Made by a program: the position numbers and the translations under genes. Of a stretch of DNA of 64,000 nt, positions 1 to 12,800 are shown in pieces. The first letter of the stretch is position 1. Every line of letters begins with the position of its first letter. The notes beneath the pieces are model-generated. The model ran no database searches. It had not been told where the DNA came from and saw only the letters and a list, made by a program, of their open reading frames with translations. The DNA comes from Paragonimus westermani (lineage: Eukaryota; Platyhelminthes; Trematoda; Plagiorchiida; Troglotrematidae): the NCBI GenBank assembly GCA_008508345.1, contig QNGE01001313.1, positions 36,545 through 100,544 on the forward strand, given 5' to 3'.

Positions 1-35
1 CAATATTTTACTGTTTCCTTTCGCATTGTCCACAG

Positions 36-181
36 GATTTTCTGAATCCGAGAATTGTGGTCTTTATCTTGTTTCAGACTTACAGCCAGCCACTGAAGAA
101 ATAACTACGCTTGGGTTTGGCGGAAACAAGGACATCCTCAACTTTCGTTTATATCGTGGCAAGTGTGGTGATTGTAGTTAG
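36..181 (+). CDS. probable 3'-terminal coding exon of an unrecognised gene
   Basis: A pyrimidine-rich stretch ending in CACAG (AG at 34-35) is followed by an open frame that runs to TAG at 179-181. The predicted peptide begins FSESENCGLYLVSDLQ and ends NKDILNFRLYRGKCGDCS; it is compositionally protein-like, with an evenly spread mix of charged, hydrophobic and cysteine residues and a compact Cys-rich C-terminus (CGDC-Ser). A second possible acceptor lies at 76-77 (TTGTTTCAG) in the same frame, so the exon could start at 78 instead. No canonical AATAAA follows closely. The upstream part of the gene lies outside the window. I do not recognise the family, so no function is assigned. The coding call rests on the splice-site/frame/stop combination and is an inference. 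Confidence 0.5.
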
Positions 182-3100
182 TGCGTGAACGTTGTTTTTA
201 CTTATGGATAAATTCATAAATAATGACGATGTTCACAATGGAGATTGCATTGAAACTTCGTTGGGTTTTGCTGCGTTACTGATACTGCGTCCACACCTGC
301 CTCGTGTTCTACCGAAACGCAATTTAAATTGATGCTGCGTATTTTCAGCGATTACAGTTGACCCCGTAGTGAGATCACCATCGATGTCCCCAAAATTGTA
401 AACTTCTCGCGACGTGAGAGTTGCCTTGCCAGCACCACCGCGCCGGTTCGCATTACATTGTGAATATAAATTTACCACAAACCACTAGCATCAAAGTTAG
501 TGGCCCGGCATAAGTATCGCAGTTATGATCTCAGCTGTGTAATGAATTCGTACCTTCTCTACTCCTGTAGGTTACATTCACTAGGATAACAATGGTGAGC
601 TATTACCGTTAGGAACGCCGCTTAACCAGTCCACACTCTTCCACTCTGGCGACTGCTGAGCAGTTGTGCTCAAGGTGCTCTCAAGTCCAGCTTCCTAGTA
701 CCCCTCAATTGTTACGTTGAAGTCTGTTGTGAACGGTGAGTAAATCGATAAATGAAGTTTGTTTGCAGATTCACCGTTTTCTTCTTGCGACTTCCGGTTC
801 ACGGTGGTGGAGATTACGTTGTATCAAGAAGTGCAAGTAGAAGCCTTTAGATGTCAGCAGCAGGTACTAACGTGAAAATTAGGAAACTTCGGAAAAATAT
901 CATGCCACTGGTCAGGAAGATTACCAAATTTTTTTTTACGAAAATACACATTCGTCGCCGTTAACCCACTTTCATAAATTTTATAAATATATACATTAAA
1001 AAATGTGGACTGGAATACACAACCCTTAACGTGTAAACTCATTTTGCGACACTATGAAAGTATGAGTCTTACTGATGTTCACCACGACACCATGGGGCAG
1101 TGAACTCTAAAGAGGTGCTAACATTCTTTAGCCAAATATATATACCACCACGTTTTCATGTTTCTAAATTATACAAAGTTCGCACATTAACCCACCTCTC
1201 CGTAGGAGTTGTGGTCAGGCGTCGTCGTATGGCCGTAAAAGGACGGATGATAAGTGGATAAATATTCACATTTGCTCTTGCCTACTCTTAACATTTTCTA
1301 GTGGGAAGTGTGAAATTGTAGAGTTCAGACGGGCTATGGCCAATCAATTACGAACAACGCAACGAGTAGACGAGAAATATATTGTCGACACGTAAAATCG
1401 ACGAGAGCGAGCGAAGAGCGAGATGAAACGTCAACACAACAAAACGTCACGCGAGCAGGCACCGGAGCAGAAACGTTCGAGTGCGCAGGTGGTCTGCCGG
1501 TAACCATACTCGTTCAAACAAAAGTTTAAACGCATACAAAATGTGGTGGAAGGGATAGAGCACAAATGCTAACTGTAACTTCAACACAGTTAGCCATAAA
1601 CAACTAGGGTCGCTACAAAATGGCCAACTGACCCACAGATTTCCTTCTGAAGAGTGTGTGCGTGAAATTTGGAACGAACGAGCTAATCGCTTTTTACTAG
1701 CAAATAACAGCCGGCGCTGCTCTATACAGCCGTGAAACCTTTCCAATATATTGGTGCCACCAATGCCTGTCAGTGTTGCACGAAATTTAACTTCGATTAC
1801 AGTTATTCATTCACTTTAAAACCTGTTTAACGTCATAAATTTTCATCGTGACAATTTTAGTCATGACATTTTGGCGAAGCGCAATATGGATAGCGGTTAA
1901 TCTGGTAAGTGCTATCGTTAACTTCAGTGACAGCCGCTAGTATGATCACAAGTTTTGGACCTCCGCACTACTGGACTTCACGGCCAGTGTCTACCATCCC
2001 CATGTAGTCAAAGGGCAATGTCATTGTAACTTAACGTAACTACACTGTTGCTGAAAGCCTTGTTGGCTAGTGTCATCAACACACGTGCATTTCATAAGTG
2101 GCAAAATTCGCTTCGTGAAATACACATTCGTTCCAATGCTTACATCCGTCCCCACTCCCTTTGGCCGATGTAATCCCCTTTTTTTCACAGAACGTGACAC
2201 TGGAAACTGTGCTCTTGGAGAATGTTGGCCGATAGGTTCATTTACGTGAGACACCGCTTAGAAGTTTCACCTCGTCAGTATCTTCACCGATTTTCGCCCT
2301 CGGTGCTCCCCGATTTCCTGATCACCAGTCGTCAATATGGCCAGATCGCTAAGCTGTTTGGGCTCAGGGTACACTTAAGGTCGCTCGAAAGTATCCTCAC
2401 ATTTGCCTGCAAATTTTTCTAACGTTGTTACAAACAGCTAAACATTTTTTGCGTAAGTGTCACTTCATGTATCCCACCCTGTGCCCCACGATTTTTTATT
2501 CCTGCCACCATGTACTATTAGAGTAACGACTTGCCAAAAGGACGCGTCATTGAGAGTTCTGTTCCTACCGACTATTGGTCAGTGAGCTCATTAATATCAG
2601 CCTTTGTCGATGCACATCCGACCACTCTGTCACGTTTTCACAATATCATTACGTAACATTCAGACCTGGAAGTGTCACTGCATATGTTCCGGGGCTGCCC
2701 AGACACGATTCGTCACTTAGATTCAATATAACAGCGGGTTGAACAAAAGTTTGTACTTTTTAAGTTGGGTCTTATCTACCGTTTCTAACGTATTTCCGTT
2801 TGCGTGGTGGGTAGATGACTACAACAATGTACACAATCAAGCAGGCGGAAAATATGACTCCGGTTCATCTAGCACCGATTTTGTCAGGCCTGTTCACGGT
2901 AGTCTGTGGCGTCACGGGCTCAGTCTTGGGGTCGAGCACATAACCGGAAGCCGGGAAAGTCAAATCCCCAAACTAAATCGAGTTGGATGGAAACTTCCCT
3001 GATAACACTGCGATTTTCCAGCCTGGGTTGCTGAAGTTTTCCATCAGCAGAGTGGACTATCCCATTAAAGTACGGCTGAACATTGCGTATTTCAGGTACA

Positions 3101-5399
3101 CGCTTCGTACTCTGTTTGTATGGTCTTCCGCTCCAAGACTACCCACATCCTCACACTATGTAAATGGGATAAAAACAGCATTGGTAAAAGACAGCGATTG
3201 AAATTTAAATAGTAATCAGACGGAACGGCGCAAGTCATCTAGTCCTCTGCCGATGAATTCTAGGGTCGAAGAAAATACTAACCAACAGTCGTCAGGAACG
3301 TTTCCCAATATTACCCCCTCCTGACATTTTGTGTTTGGAGAAGGCATAATAAGGTGAGAATGAGGGTAATTAAGGTATATACCCGACGCAAACGTTGCCG
3401 CCATCCCGAGTCACCGTACGTTGCCATTTGGTCACTAACGAGACTTCTCTGAGAGAGTTAACATTCTGCTATTTTTTGCGCAATTTGAAAATCCCCGATA
3501 ATACAAGTTTGTTTGGCTAAATCATGAATACTATTTCGTTCCTCACTTAAGTTCCCCACCCTTTGGCACCGCACGCTGCATATATGACGATACCTGAATG
3601 TACCCTTTGGTCTTCTTCGGCAGTGGCAATGTACAGTGTACTGTGTTGAACTGTTGTCACTAGGCAGCTGGTCGAACTTACAGTGAAACTTTGTAGAAGT
3701 GTTCCTCCAAACTGGTCTACCCAAAAAGTCGCTCTTGCTGAAGATTGGCCAGTTGTGTTGTTCGGCGAACCGGAGTATTCTGTCGCTGTATTTTTGTAAC
3801 GCACCGTTTGATGGGTCATATTCATGTGAAGTGTTTTCATACGGACTAATTGGGTTTACTGACCGTATTGGTTTATATCCCTTAGATACTGAACGTGGAT
3901 GGGTTTTGTGTTTTGTACTTCACCTTGAAATTTCATTTTTTACACCACAGGAAGATGTCATGACCCTAGATCTTCATACGACGTGAGCAGCTCCCCAATT
4001 TTTGGGAATGGACACGCCGTAGATTCACTCCTACCACGAATCTGAACGTGTTAGTAACCGACTCTAGTCTGATCAGGTAAAGTTCAGCCACTTAGTCTCT
4101 AGTGGAAGTCACAGTACAACTACGTTTTATTGTTCATGCTCAGCCTGCAGAACACTGTAAGGACGCCAAAGAAGACGCCGTACTCACGTAAATGACCTCC
4201 TCACACAGGACCCACCTGTACCGGTTTGCCATTTTGTTACAGATGAATGGCAAGTGCCCTTCTGCACTGCTTCGAGACGTGTAACATCTAAGTTGGTCCA
4301 CGCGGACGAGTCACTTTTGCGACAGCTATGGATGTAGAGTCTGCCCATGTAGCTCAGAAGCACTCCCACCAGTCTTTCTACGAGTTTGATAAGATACCTA
4401 CCGGCAATAATTCATATTCCATCAAACTGCGCACTACTCTCTCTATCACTGCGGCCGAGGAAAATGAAGGGGCGCAGCCAGGTAGCGTCCTGTGTGTAGT
4501 GCGCGCAAGGCAATAGTGGAGAATTTCCATACGAAATAAAACGTTAGTCACAGTTTTGCTGAACACGTGTCGCCGAGGATTGACAGATTGTACAGAGAAG
4601 TCATCGAAGGGGGCAGTCATTTGGATAGGTCATTACAGCACTTCCCCTAGAATCCCGTTAGGGGAAACAGGGGCATTCGTTCCACAGTGCACTTTGAGGT
4701 TGCTGGTTGTGTTGAGTGTCGAAAAATCGTCATGAGTTTCCTGAAAAGTCGGCGACCAAGCCCTCTGTCTTTATCCATTCCCTTCTCGCTGGCACAAGTT
4801 GAGAGTCCTCCTCGCAAAGACTGACGTGTAGCGACTATAATAAATGATATTCTGATAGTCGCATTCATGTGTACATTTTCTGTGATTTTGGATTTGTACC
4901 TACTTTTGTTTTAGTCAAGCTACCCATTTTGTAACATCCTGCCCGGGGCCAAAAACACAACTCGCTCCGTGCCTCGCTAGCCTGACGTGTCTCTCTGTGC
5001 TCGCTATTTTCCAGGGTCGGTAATAATATACGAAGTCACCGCGCCGAGACTTGGCTTTTCACTGTCGATCGATTGTCGATAGTGATCACTGACAGGGTTT
5101 TATTTTGTTGGATCAGTTCCGACAGACATGACCATTTCAATTACGCGCATGGCAAATCACTTCTTCCACAAAAATTAATCTCAATGTAGTGTCAAATCAT
5201 GACAAGGTCTGCTTTTGAAAATCTGTTTTGGCTTATTTTCTTTCCAAAATGGTAGATTCTAGTATGGGAGAACCCCTTTATAAATCACTCGAAAAGACGC
5301 CTCTGATAAACGTTTCCCCAGTGCATGGGAAACGGTGACGGTGCCACCCATATCTAAAGCCAGCATTCTGCCGCTGGCCTTCGAAAGATCAGCTATACT
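182..5399. other. intergenic, no convincing gene
   Basis: Only short ORFs (below 100 codons) occur on either strand, none with recognisable motifs or flanking splice sites. I see no tRNA, rRNA or clear repeat here. Some may be unrecognised transposon remains. Confidence 0.5.
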
Positions 5400-6265
5400 A
5401 GCGTTCCATGCAAGAGAAGACGCTTAATAAAACCTGCTAACCTCATTCACTTCTTATAGAACCATCATTTTTCCTGTGTTCAATCTGGTTTTCTTCCTAA
5501 CCGGTCATGCATAACAAACGTGCTAGTTTTATGGATAGTCTGGTGAATGCCAAGAACGATGACCTCATTATAGATGATATCCTGTTCGACTCCGCCGAAG
5601 ATTTTGACCACGTCCCATATGGTCCCCTGAAAAATAAACTGGGAACATGAGGTATTCAAGGATAGATCCTTAACCGGACAGTTTCTTTTCTTGGTAAAAG
5701 AACCCTTAGAGTTAATGACCTGATCAGACCTTTCGTCTCCTCCTTTCATCACTGTTCGAGTTACTAATATGTCAGTGCCAGGTATCCGGTTATTTCAGAT
5801 TCACACTAACGAGCTTTCAGATATTATATCCATCAACGCCCTTCTTCACGCCGACAACTCGAATATCTAAAATACCGCTGATCCTAGTGCACAACGGACA
5901 GATCTCGACGCGATCGAGCGCTGGCCGGACGGCTACAATCTCCCACTAAATAGCAATACGTATGCGCACATGTCGCGCAGTGGAGACTCTGATGGTGCGG
6001 TAAGTTCAACACAGTAGATTTCACAAAAATCGATGTGAAATATCTAAGAATCTGGATGTCGTCTAACTTATCCCCAACATATCGTCGAAGCATATGTGCA
6101 CGTACCTATCACTGTTTTTCTTGATGACACGCAGTGTACTGCGTGTCTGCGTGATTCATAAATTGTGGCAGATTGTCAGGAAGATCGATGTACAAGAACT
6201 CACATACTTTTTGTTGGAAGATTCCAACGACTGCCGACGTTATAAATATCCATTATCGTCAAACA
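5400..6265 (+). mobile_element. CR1/jockey-like LINE reverse transcriptase remnant
   Basis: Read on the plus strand with frame changes, this segment follows the reverse-transcriptase core of CR1/jockey-type non-LTR retrotransposons. In order one sees QSGFLPNRSCITNVLVF (motif before the first catalytic block), the FDHVPYGPLKNKL block (functional elements have FDRVPH.PL..KL), GIQG.ILN, a TNELSDIISINALLHAD block in which the catalytic YADD has decayed to HADN (about 5,843-5,866), then a DLDAIERWPDGYNLPLN stretch, and a weak VEKDLG-like tail near 6,030. Several frameshifts and stops (for example after PLKNKLGT) make it a dead 5'-truncated copy. No endonuclease is visible upstream. The family assignment is from motif order remembered from the family; the exact clade is uncertain. 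Confidence 0.8.
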
Positions 6266-7930
6266 CCCGCCATAAATTTCGGCAGCATACTGTTTTCACT
6301 GAGCAGTTGGAGTGTTGTACTTGGACGAATGCCTGGAGTAGTTCGCTTTACTTGGAGTAAGCGGACGATTTGGTGGATGCGCATCGCATTGAAACGCAGT
6401 CATGACGTGGCTGTGCTTCAGCGTAAAACGCTGTCGACCAGCCAGATTTTTTGCTGATTACTTGAAGGCGTGAGTGGCAGCAGGTATCACGAGAGATGTG
6501 CAGTTGGATGTATGTGGACTCAGCTCACTAAGCACGTCGCCATCCACGACTTTTGATATTAAGTCGGTTGTATTTTATTCACCGGTGCGCCATCTACCAC
6601 GTAACCTCAGCAGTATTCACGGTGGTCTTACCATCCTTCAAGCGTCCACTGTCGATTTGGTGCATGTGAAAAACACTGCAGTCGTTTACTTACTCATCCA
6701 AGCAACTTCTAGCCCTGTCGGAGGTCGAAAGCTGCAGATTCTGGTCCGCATCTCTGAAGCTCTGCAAATAATCCATCACCCTAAATGAAAAGTGACAGAA
6801 AAGCAACTTTCTCCATAATAGGCCGAGAAAATGTGTACCGACGTATACCTCATCACATTTTTATATACGTCAACAATAAACAACACATGAATGTTAGACA
6901 ACAACCAGACATAGGAAGCAGGTTCGACAGAAAACCCATGTATACCGTCACAACACCAGCCATTGATATTTTAGATCTCAGCGCCAAATGAAGACCGAGC
7001 ACATTTAACGGCCAGTTAAAACGAACAGTTCAAGGCTCGCGACCATTTGTCGCCAAAATCAACACTTTCTAACTCCCTAAGCGATACCACCGAAACATCG
7101 TCAGACATCCTAGGATGTCCCATCTGATCGCGGCTTGATCGCAGATCTCATCAGCTACGGATGATTCCCATCGCTTCCATGCTTGGATGCTTGTCGTAGG
7201 CCGGGATTTCTACAGTTATCGTGAGTTAAAATCATTTCACACGTATATTCCGCCCCATTCGTTTGGCACATAATGCAGAGATCGAAATCACCTAAAGCTG
7301 TGATAAGCTTACATCTATTTGTTTTAACTACCCTCAATTGAAAAAGAACGCATCGCGTGTTATGTTTAAAATTCGGTATGGCTCCTGTTGGGTTTGTTCG
7401 CGTGTAGCAATATTAACACATGTATGCCAAAATGATGTATATCTAGGCATAGGATGATGCAGGTGTTATTTATCACATCAACAATAGGTTATATTTTGTT
7501 TTTAGGAAGTGAATTAGGTTGCGGCCTTCAAGGTGATGTTTGATAATCGTAAAGTTAATACTTTCTAGCAGTTCCAGAAGCGCCTTCAAATGTATATGGA
7601 ACATGTGGACGTCAGACTTCCCTCGAGAAAACCTTGCTTGAAATGGTTAGTTGTATCATTTACTGACATTAAGTTTACAATATGCTCACGAAACCGCTAT
7701 AACGTCAACAGCATTTTTTCACGTGTGTTTATTCACGTGTATGCATTAGTCGGATGGTTGGGAAACAAAACTGGCGCTTATTGGTAAGTCTAATGGAATA
7801 ATCTTATAAAGCTATACTTGAAACACGCAAAGTTAGAACACGTCACACAAAGATTCTGTCAACAATGTTGCACACGCATTATTCGCCATCATACCACTGA
7901 ATGGCGAAGCACCCTCATGGTGCAGTTGTG
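6266..7930. other. unassigned intergenic DNA
   Basis: The longest plus-strand ORF (6,474-6,788, 104 codons) has no recognisable domain, no splice context and lies just downstream of a dead LINE. I see nothing else that can be supported. Confidence 0.4.
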
Positions 7931-7933
7931 CAC

Positions 7934-8028
7934 CTGTCAGAAGGAAGAACAAGAGTTAGCCGGTAATTATTTATAAAGAACACGTTAAAACACCACAAGG
8001 TGTGGAACGTTATATCACGGTTCGGTCA
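7934..8028 (-). repeat. 3' LTR-like fragment of the deleted gypsy element
   Basis: About 95 bp here match 9,700-9,816 in the same orientation, sharing GTCAGAAGGAAGA, AAGAGTTAGCCGGTAATT, AAGAACACGTTAAAACACCA and CACGGTTCGGTC; the 9.7 kb copy has an extra ~20 bp purine-rich insertion. The two copies bracket Ty3/gypsy gag-protease-RT remnants read on the minus strand, so this one is best taken as the start (U3 end) of the 3' LTR. The rest of that LTR is not visible to the left. Confidence 0.55.
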
Positions 8029-9349
8029 ATGCCGATGGTCTGCGGCTAAATCCGGCGTGCTGTGGTAGATGAAACTTCGCAGAGCGTCAAGCATGCTAAC
8101 GATGCGGGCCAGTTGGAACACATCCTTTATGGTGACGTTGGTTAACTTCCGATAGTCAGCACAGTCGCAAGCTACCGTCTTTCTTCTTAACCAACAACAC
8201 ATGAGAGAACCATGGGAAGTTCGACAGCTGAATTACATTGTTCTGAAGCATCTCGTCAATCATCCTGGAAACTTTTTTTATAGGGCAGCTGCGATTCTCC
8301 AGTGCAGCGTCCTTATGGGAGTGGCTTTTACCGTGTCTATTTTGTGTTTCAGCATATTTGCTTACTCTAGGTCGTTCTCAATGTAGCTGCGCTTTGGGTA
8401 TCATTACAGCACCCTGAGACTTTAAGCAACGCTTCGACTTGTGATCCGACATCTCTCAGGGCGACATAGAGAGTGAACTCGAAGCCGTTATGGTCGTACA
8501 ACGATCTGAGAAACACCGTTCATGATGGTGTAACCATCTGAAGTTTTGCGAACTCTAGGCAGCATCCGAGACACTTCATGAGACCAATCCCGACTATGTA
8601 GCTAACTATGACACTTGATGCTGCCAAAAATTTTTGTCGGAGTGTCTGACTAGCTACCTTTACCATGGATGTCACTGAACCTTGGATACTCATGGACGAG
8701 CCATCAGCGGCGGTGAGCTTTCAGTTACAGAGCTCTAGTTTGTGGTAGCCGAGTCACCTGACCAAATCCGATCTAATCGAGCTGCGGACTGCCCCCGTAT
8801 CTAACAGTCCCGCGATAATGGTGTCCCCAATCGTTAACTCTACGGCAAAAGCCGAATTTAAACATGGACTGGTTGCTGATCGAATATATACCATATTGCA
8901 AATTCTCCCACCTGATGGGACGTGTGCGGTCGTTGGTTCTAAACACGGTAATAAGCTCCACTTCCGGGTTTCGAGCGAAATTAAAAGGCGGCCGGTCTAC
9001 GGGGGCCACCGTAATTCGGTGCCTTACCGCAGTACCGTGCCCACCAACACACAAATGAGCGTCGTTCGTTGTGTAGCTTGAAGCATGGGTCTCAAGAGCC
9101 CTCCTCAATCTTCACTGTTGGAGGATGCAGCAAAAGCTCATGCTTGATGCTCGCGCTGGACACACCAATGTCCACTTTCTCTCAGACCCGGTTGTCTTGT
9201 TCTTGGGCGGACTCGCCGTCATACGGCCGATCGCCGAGGCATCGTAGGTCTCCCACAAATGCACTTACCCTCTTGTCTGCTTGTTTTCGTCTACCTTGGA
9301 ATTGTTCCCTCCTTCGTATTAGCAACCTGAGCGAGTCCAACAATTGAAG
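8029..9349 (-). mobile_element. Ty3/gypsy LTR retrotransposon gag-pol remnant, internally deleted
   Basis: Read on the minus strand with frameshifts. From about 9,110 to 8,910 there is a Cys/His-containing stretch (LCVGGHG) that may be a decayed nucleocapsid knuckle. A retropepsin follows, with TIIAGLLDTGAVRSSI (the active-site DTGA is at 8,790-8,801), then the protease-RT linker beginning LTAADGSSMSIQG (about 8,720-8,680). The N-terminal reverse transcriptase is seen as MIDEMLQNNVIQLSNFPW (about 8,210-8,265), LLVKKKDGSLRLC and DYRKLTNVTIKDVFQLAR (about 8,100-8,195). The catalytic YxDD half of RT, RNase H and integrase are absent: RT runs almost directly into the LTR-like repeat at 8,028. It is therefore an inactive internally deleted copy. 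Confidence 0.8.
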
Positions 9350-9830
9350 GGGCTATTGGGAGGTCTCATAACCAATCTCACTATCAATCACTTCACTGTT
9401 CAGAACAATATTTAGCGCCCCACCTGACAGGAGACAAAAGAGAGCCCTTTTATACAGGGCAGCGGGAAATTGATCTACATGCAGCTTCGCCATGTTTACC
9501 CATCCTCATTACGGCATCCTCACGACAAACTTCTCCAGTATCAGCAGAGAGGACAGTGCAGTCGTTGGCTGGGACAGAAAGAAATGCTCGACAGTCCGTG
9601 TCATCGTGTCGGTCGTGCCTTCTTTGCTGGGGTTCTGATCTCCCTTCGCCCGTTTTACTGATATTTGAATTCTGGCAGGGTTGCCAAATTGTACTATACT
9701 GGTCAGAAGGAAGAGCAAGAGTTAGCCGGTAATTGTTCATCAAGAACACGTTAAAACACCACAAAAGCAAGAAAGAGGTAAGAAAGGGTGTGGAACATTA
9801 CATCACGGTTCGGTCGGCCAGTATGTCTTC
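9350..9830 (-). mobile_element. 5' LTR (probable) of the deleted gypsy element
   Basis: The upstream end on the minus strand (9,700-9,816) is the repeat shared with 7,934-8,028. About 240 bp further on the minus strand lies a strong TATA motif (TATAAAAGG, plus coordinates about 9,450-9,458), as expected for the U3 promoter of an LTR, followed by about 100 bp that could be R/U5 before the gag region. The downstream boundary and a primer-binding site could not be fixed. A 106-codon minus-strand ORF across this region is not a credible protein. Confidence 0.5.
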
Positions 9831-12800
9831 AATCGGAGCCTCCCCCTCGTAGGCTGCACAAACCGCTGGCTCCGCAAGACACTGAAGAGAGACAATGATT
9901 AGCCGCTTTTCTACAAGGTACAGCGCGTGTCCTCTCAATTTCGGTTTCACTTTGCAGTACGTTCTACCTGGATTGACCTTAAACTACTTGAAATATCGAC
10001 CTGCATACAATCTTGTATAACATACATTATTGTGACATCACATTTTTTGAACCGAATCTGTGGAGGAAACAAACTGTCTTTTTTTCCGATGCACGCGTCA
10101 AAGTTCAGTAAACTGCAATCATTTTATTTCTGATCACGCCCTTTTTGGTAGAAAAATTTGTTTGTGGTAGTTTAAGCACTTTCGAAACCGCACTTATGGG
10201 ATTGAATGGCCTCTTTGGTACTGCTTGCAATAAACCGTTGGGGCTTGTTCCATCTTAATTTCTAGGTAGCAATTGCTTACGTTGCAAGTATGCAGGTGTT
10301 AGTTCATGTTGTATCCTTATATATACATATATAGATATATGTATATACTTTTATCTAGGGACCAGGGTTTTGAGGTGCATTTTTAGTCTGACAGTGAGTG
10401 GTCGGTCCTATACGCCTGAATGTAAAGTGAACAGCAGCGGACAGAATTGGATTTTAACAGTTCATATGTGAACGTTAATTGTGTCGGAAGTTCGTCACCA
10501 AAGGCTTACTAACTGTCTTGCTGAAGATGTATCGAAAACCGGGCTAGTAGTCACTCGGCTCCAGTATTATTTCTAAATCCAATCTGTTTTCCTAACCATT
10601 GTTGTGAGATCACAGTTGTTTGTGACATCCTTCATGCTGTACTGCCATTTTGTTTGGTCTGATTAGTCTGATCTACCGATTGTTGCTCTAATGCTCTAGG
10701 CGCGTTTTGCAAGTATATTTGCAAATTTGTCGATTACGCACAGCGTCTCTCGAACAGAAGTTGAAATCACTATGACACATGTTTTGGTGTGGATCAGTAA
10801 TTTCCTCCTCCATAGCACGGAACTGTCCTCTTTATAGTGAAAAATTTCGCTGCCTTCGTACATACGTGATGACACAAGTAGACAAGTTTAGGGACACTCT
10901 TAATAAATTTAATGTACGGTCAACAGATTTCTTTCATTGTCGTCCTTCTTATTTCAGAAATTTTCGTCTGACTTTGAGTGGTTTTATACAGCTCGTGTTC
11001 AATCGTTAATGGAAATCAGAATGCCCGTGAAGTGGTTCAGGTAAGACATAATAGCAGGCACAGACAAAGCGTGTTATTGCGTTTTGAGGTTTCTGAGTTT
11101 ATCGCGAGGTCAAATTTATATATTATGGGGCTAGGCTAATTAACACACCTAAAAAACTAATGCAATTACAACATACAAAAAGCGCTATCCGGTAAGTTTA
11201 AATATATAGGAACGAGCTGTAGAGAACATCCCAGAGGGTCGACATGTGTGATTATGCGTTTTTAGGTCTTACTGGTGTTTTATTGTGATTTAGAGGCTGT
11301 CGTGAGAGTAATAGGCAAAGGGACTTATGTGAACACCCTCGTCATTGTTCATGGTTGTCCGTGACAAGTGTGGTATGCTGTGATTATCGTAGATTGATAC
11401 AACATAAGCAATGGTTCAGCTATTGTAATTCATCCATACGTTGGATTATGGAAGTAAACATCGTGAAGCATTGATACCTCGTTCACTTTCCGCACACAAA
11501 AGTGTAGAATAACTGAATAAAAGCGAAAAGCGGGTAGACACTGTGGTAGAAGCTGTCTCGATCGGACCTTACTCCACAGGAGAAAATACTATCAATACGA
11601 CAGACACACTGTCTGAGTGAACAGAGTGTGCACACACCAGGTCGAACAGGGATCCCTGACTGACACTGCTTCAGAGAGGGGCAGTGAACCTTAGTTCCGA
11701 TTACACGGTAACACACTGAATGAGTTGGCCGGGTCAACACAGATGTTTGTTACCATGATGAATCTTACACTGGATGAGGTTTGAGTTCTGTTGAGACAGT
11801 TTGTTTCCGTTAACTGATGCACTATTGTATACTGGGGTCAATCTTGGTTTCAGGTCTCAATCTGTTCTACTGTTACTGGTGTCAACATAGCTTCTGAAGA
11901 ACTGATAGATTACACCAAAAATAGCGCAATGTAAACATGGAGTTTTTTCTCTGTTCTTTTACACATGCGCCCGTTTGAATCCACAGTAATTATCGCGTTC
12001 AGGTTGCGGAAGTTAGCACCATTCCAAAAAACTGAAAGGGTTCAATCTGTTGACACCAATTCCTTCAACGTATGACAACTGATAAGTGCGTCATACTCTA
12101 CTACGCCTTTCCTGCAATAAATCGTCCATATACGCGCGCTAACCAGTTTGTTGACCTAGCAGAAAGTCAATATGTTCTACCGACAGACAACAAACAGAGG
12201 CGAATCAGCCAATTGGACCTACGTTACATCTCGTGCTTACTTGTTTTTTCTGACTGGTTCCCGAGCCCATGGGCTTCACAACGTTAGCGTCAACTCACCT
12301 CCTGAAACACGGTGGCAACTGGACGCCATCTTTCTCGAATGCGATTGGGTCATTCGGGTCGGTGAGACCACCAAGCCAACTGAGAGCACATTGTGTGCGT
12401 CAGGAAAAATGTGTCTGCAATGGCCATATGGGACTTTCACTTTGAATGCTCGGCGGTGCGGAACTAATCTGTTGTCCACTGCAAGTCAACTACTGCTCAA
12501 CCAGTCATTCACCCTATCATGTGACAGATCCAGCAGTTTCGTTGAACTAGCTTCTTGAGGCTAGCATGACCTAAACTCCCTAAGAGGAATACACGTTTCT
12601 GTTACGTCCAAATCTAATAGACGAGCCGGATAGGTTTGTGTCTTCTCTCCGTCGATTCACTCATCCCATGTGAACCGGTATTTTGTTCTGCTCAAAGTGC
12701 TTGTGGCTTGGTTGAGCATAAGTAGAGTCTGCGCATCGTACGTTCTAATTCATCGAAGCCACGGATCCCTCAACCATTAAGCGATAAGCCTTACACGGTG

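Noticed and set aside
12172..12558. A 128-codon plus-strand ORF with six cysteines.
   Set aside because: No signal peptide, domain, splice context or repeat relation could be seen; length is within chance for 64 kb at this composition.
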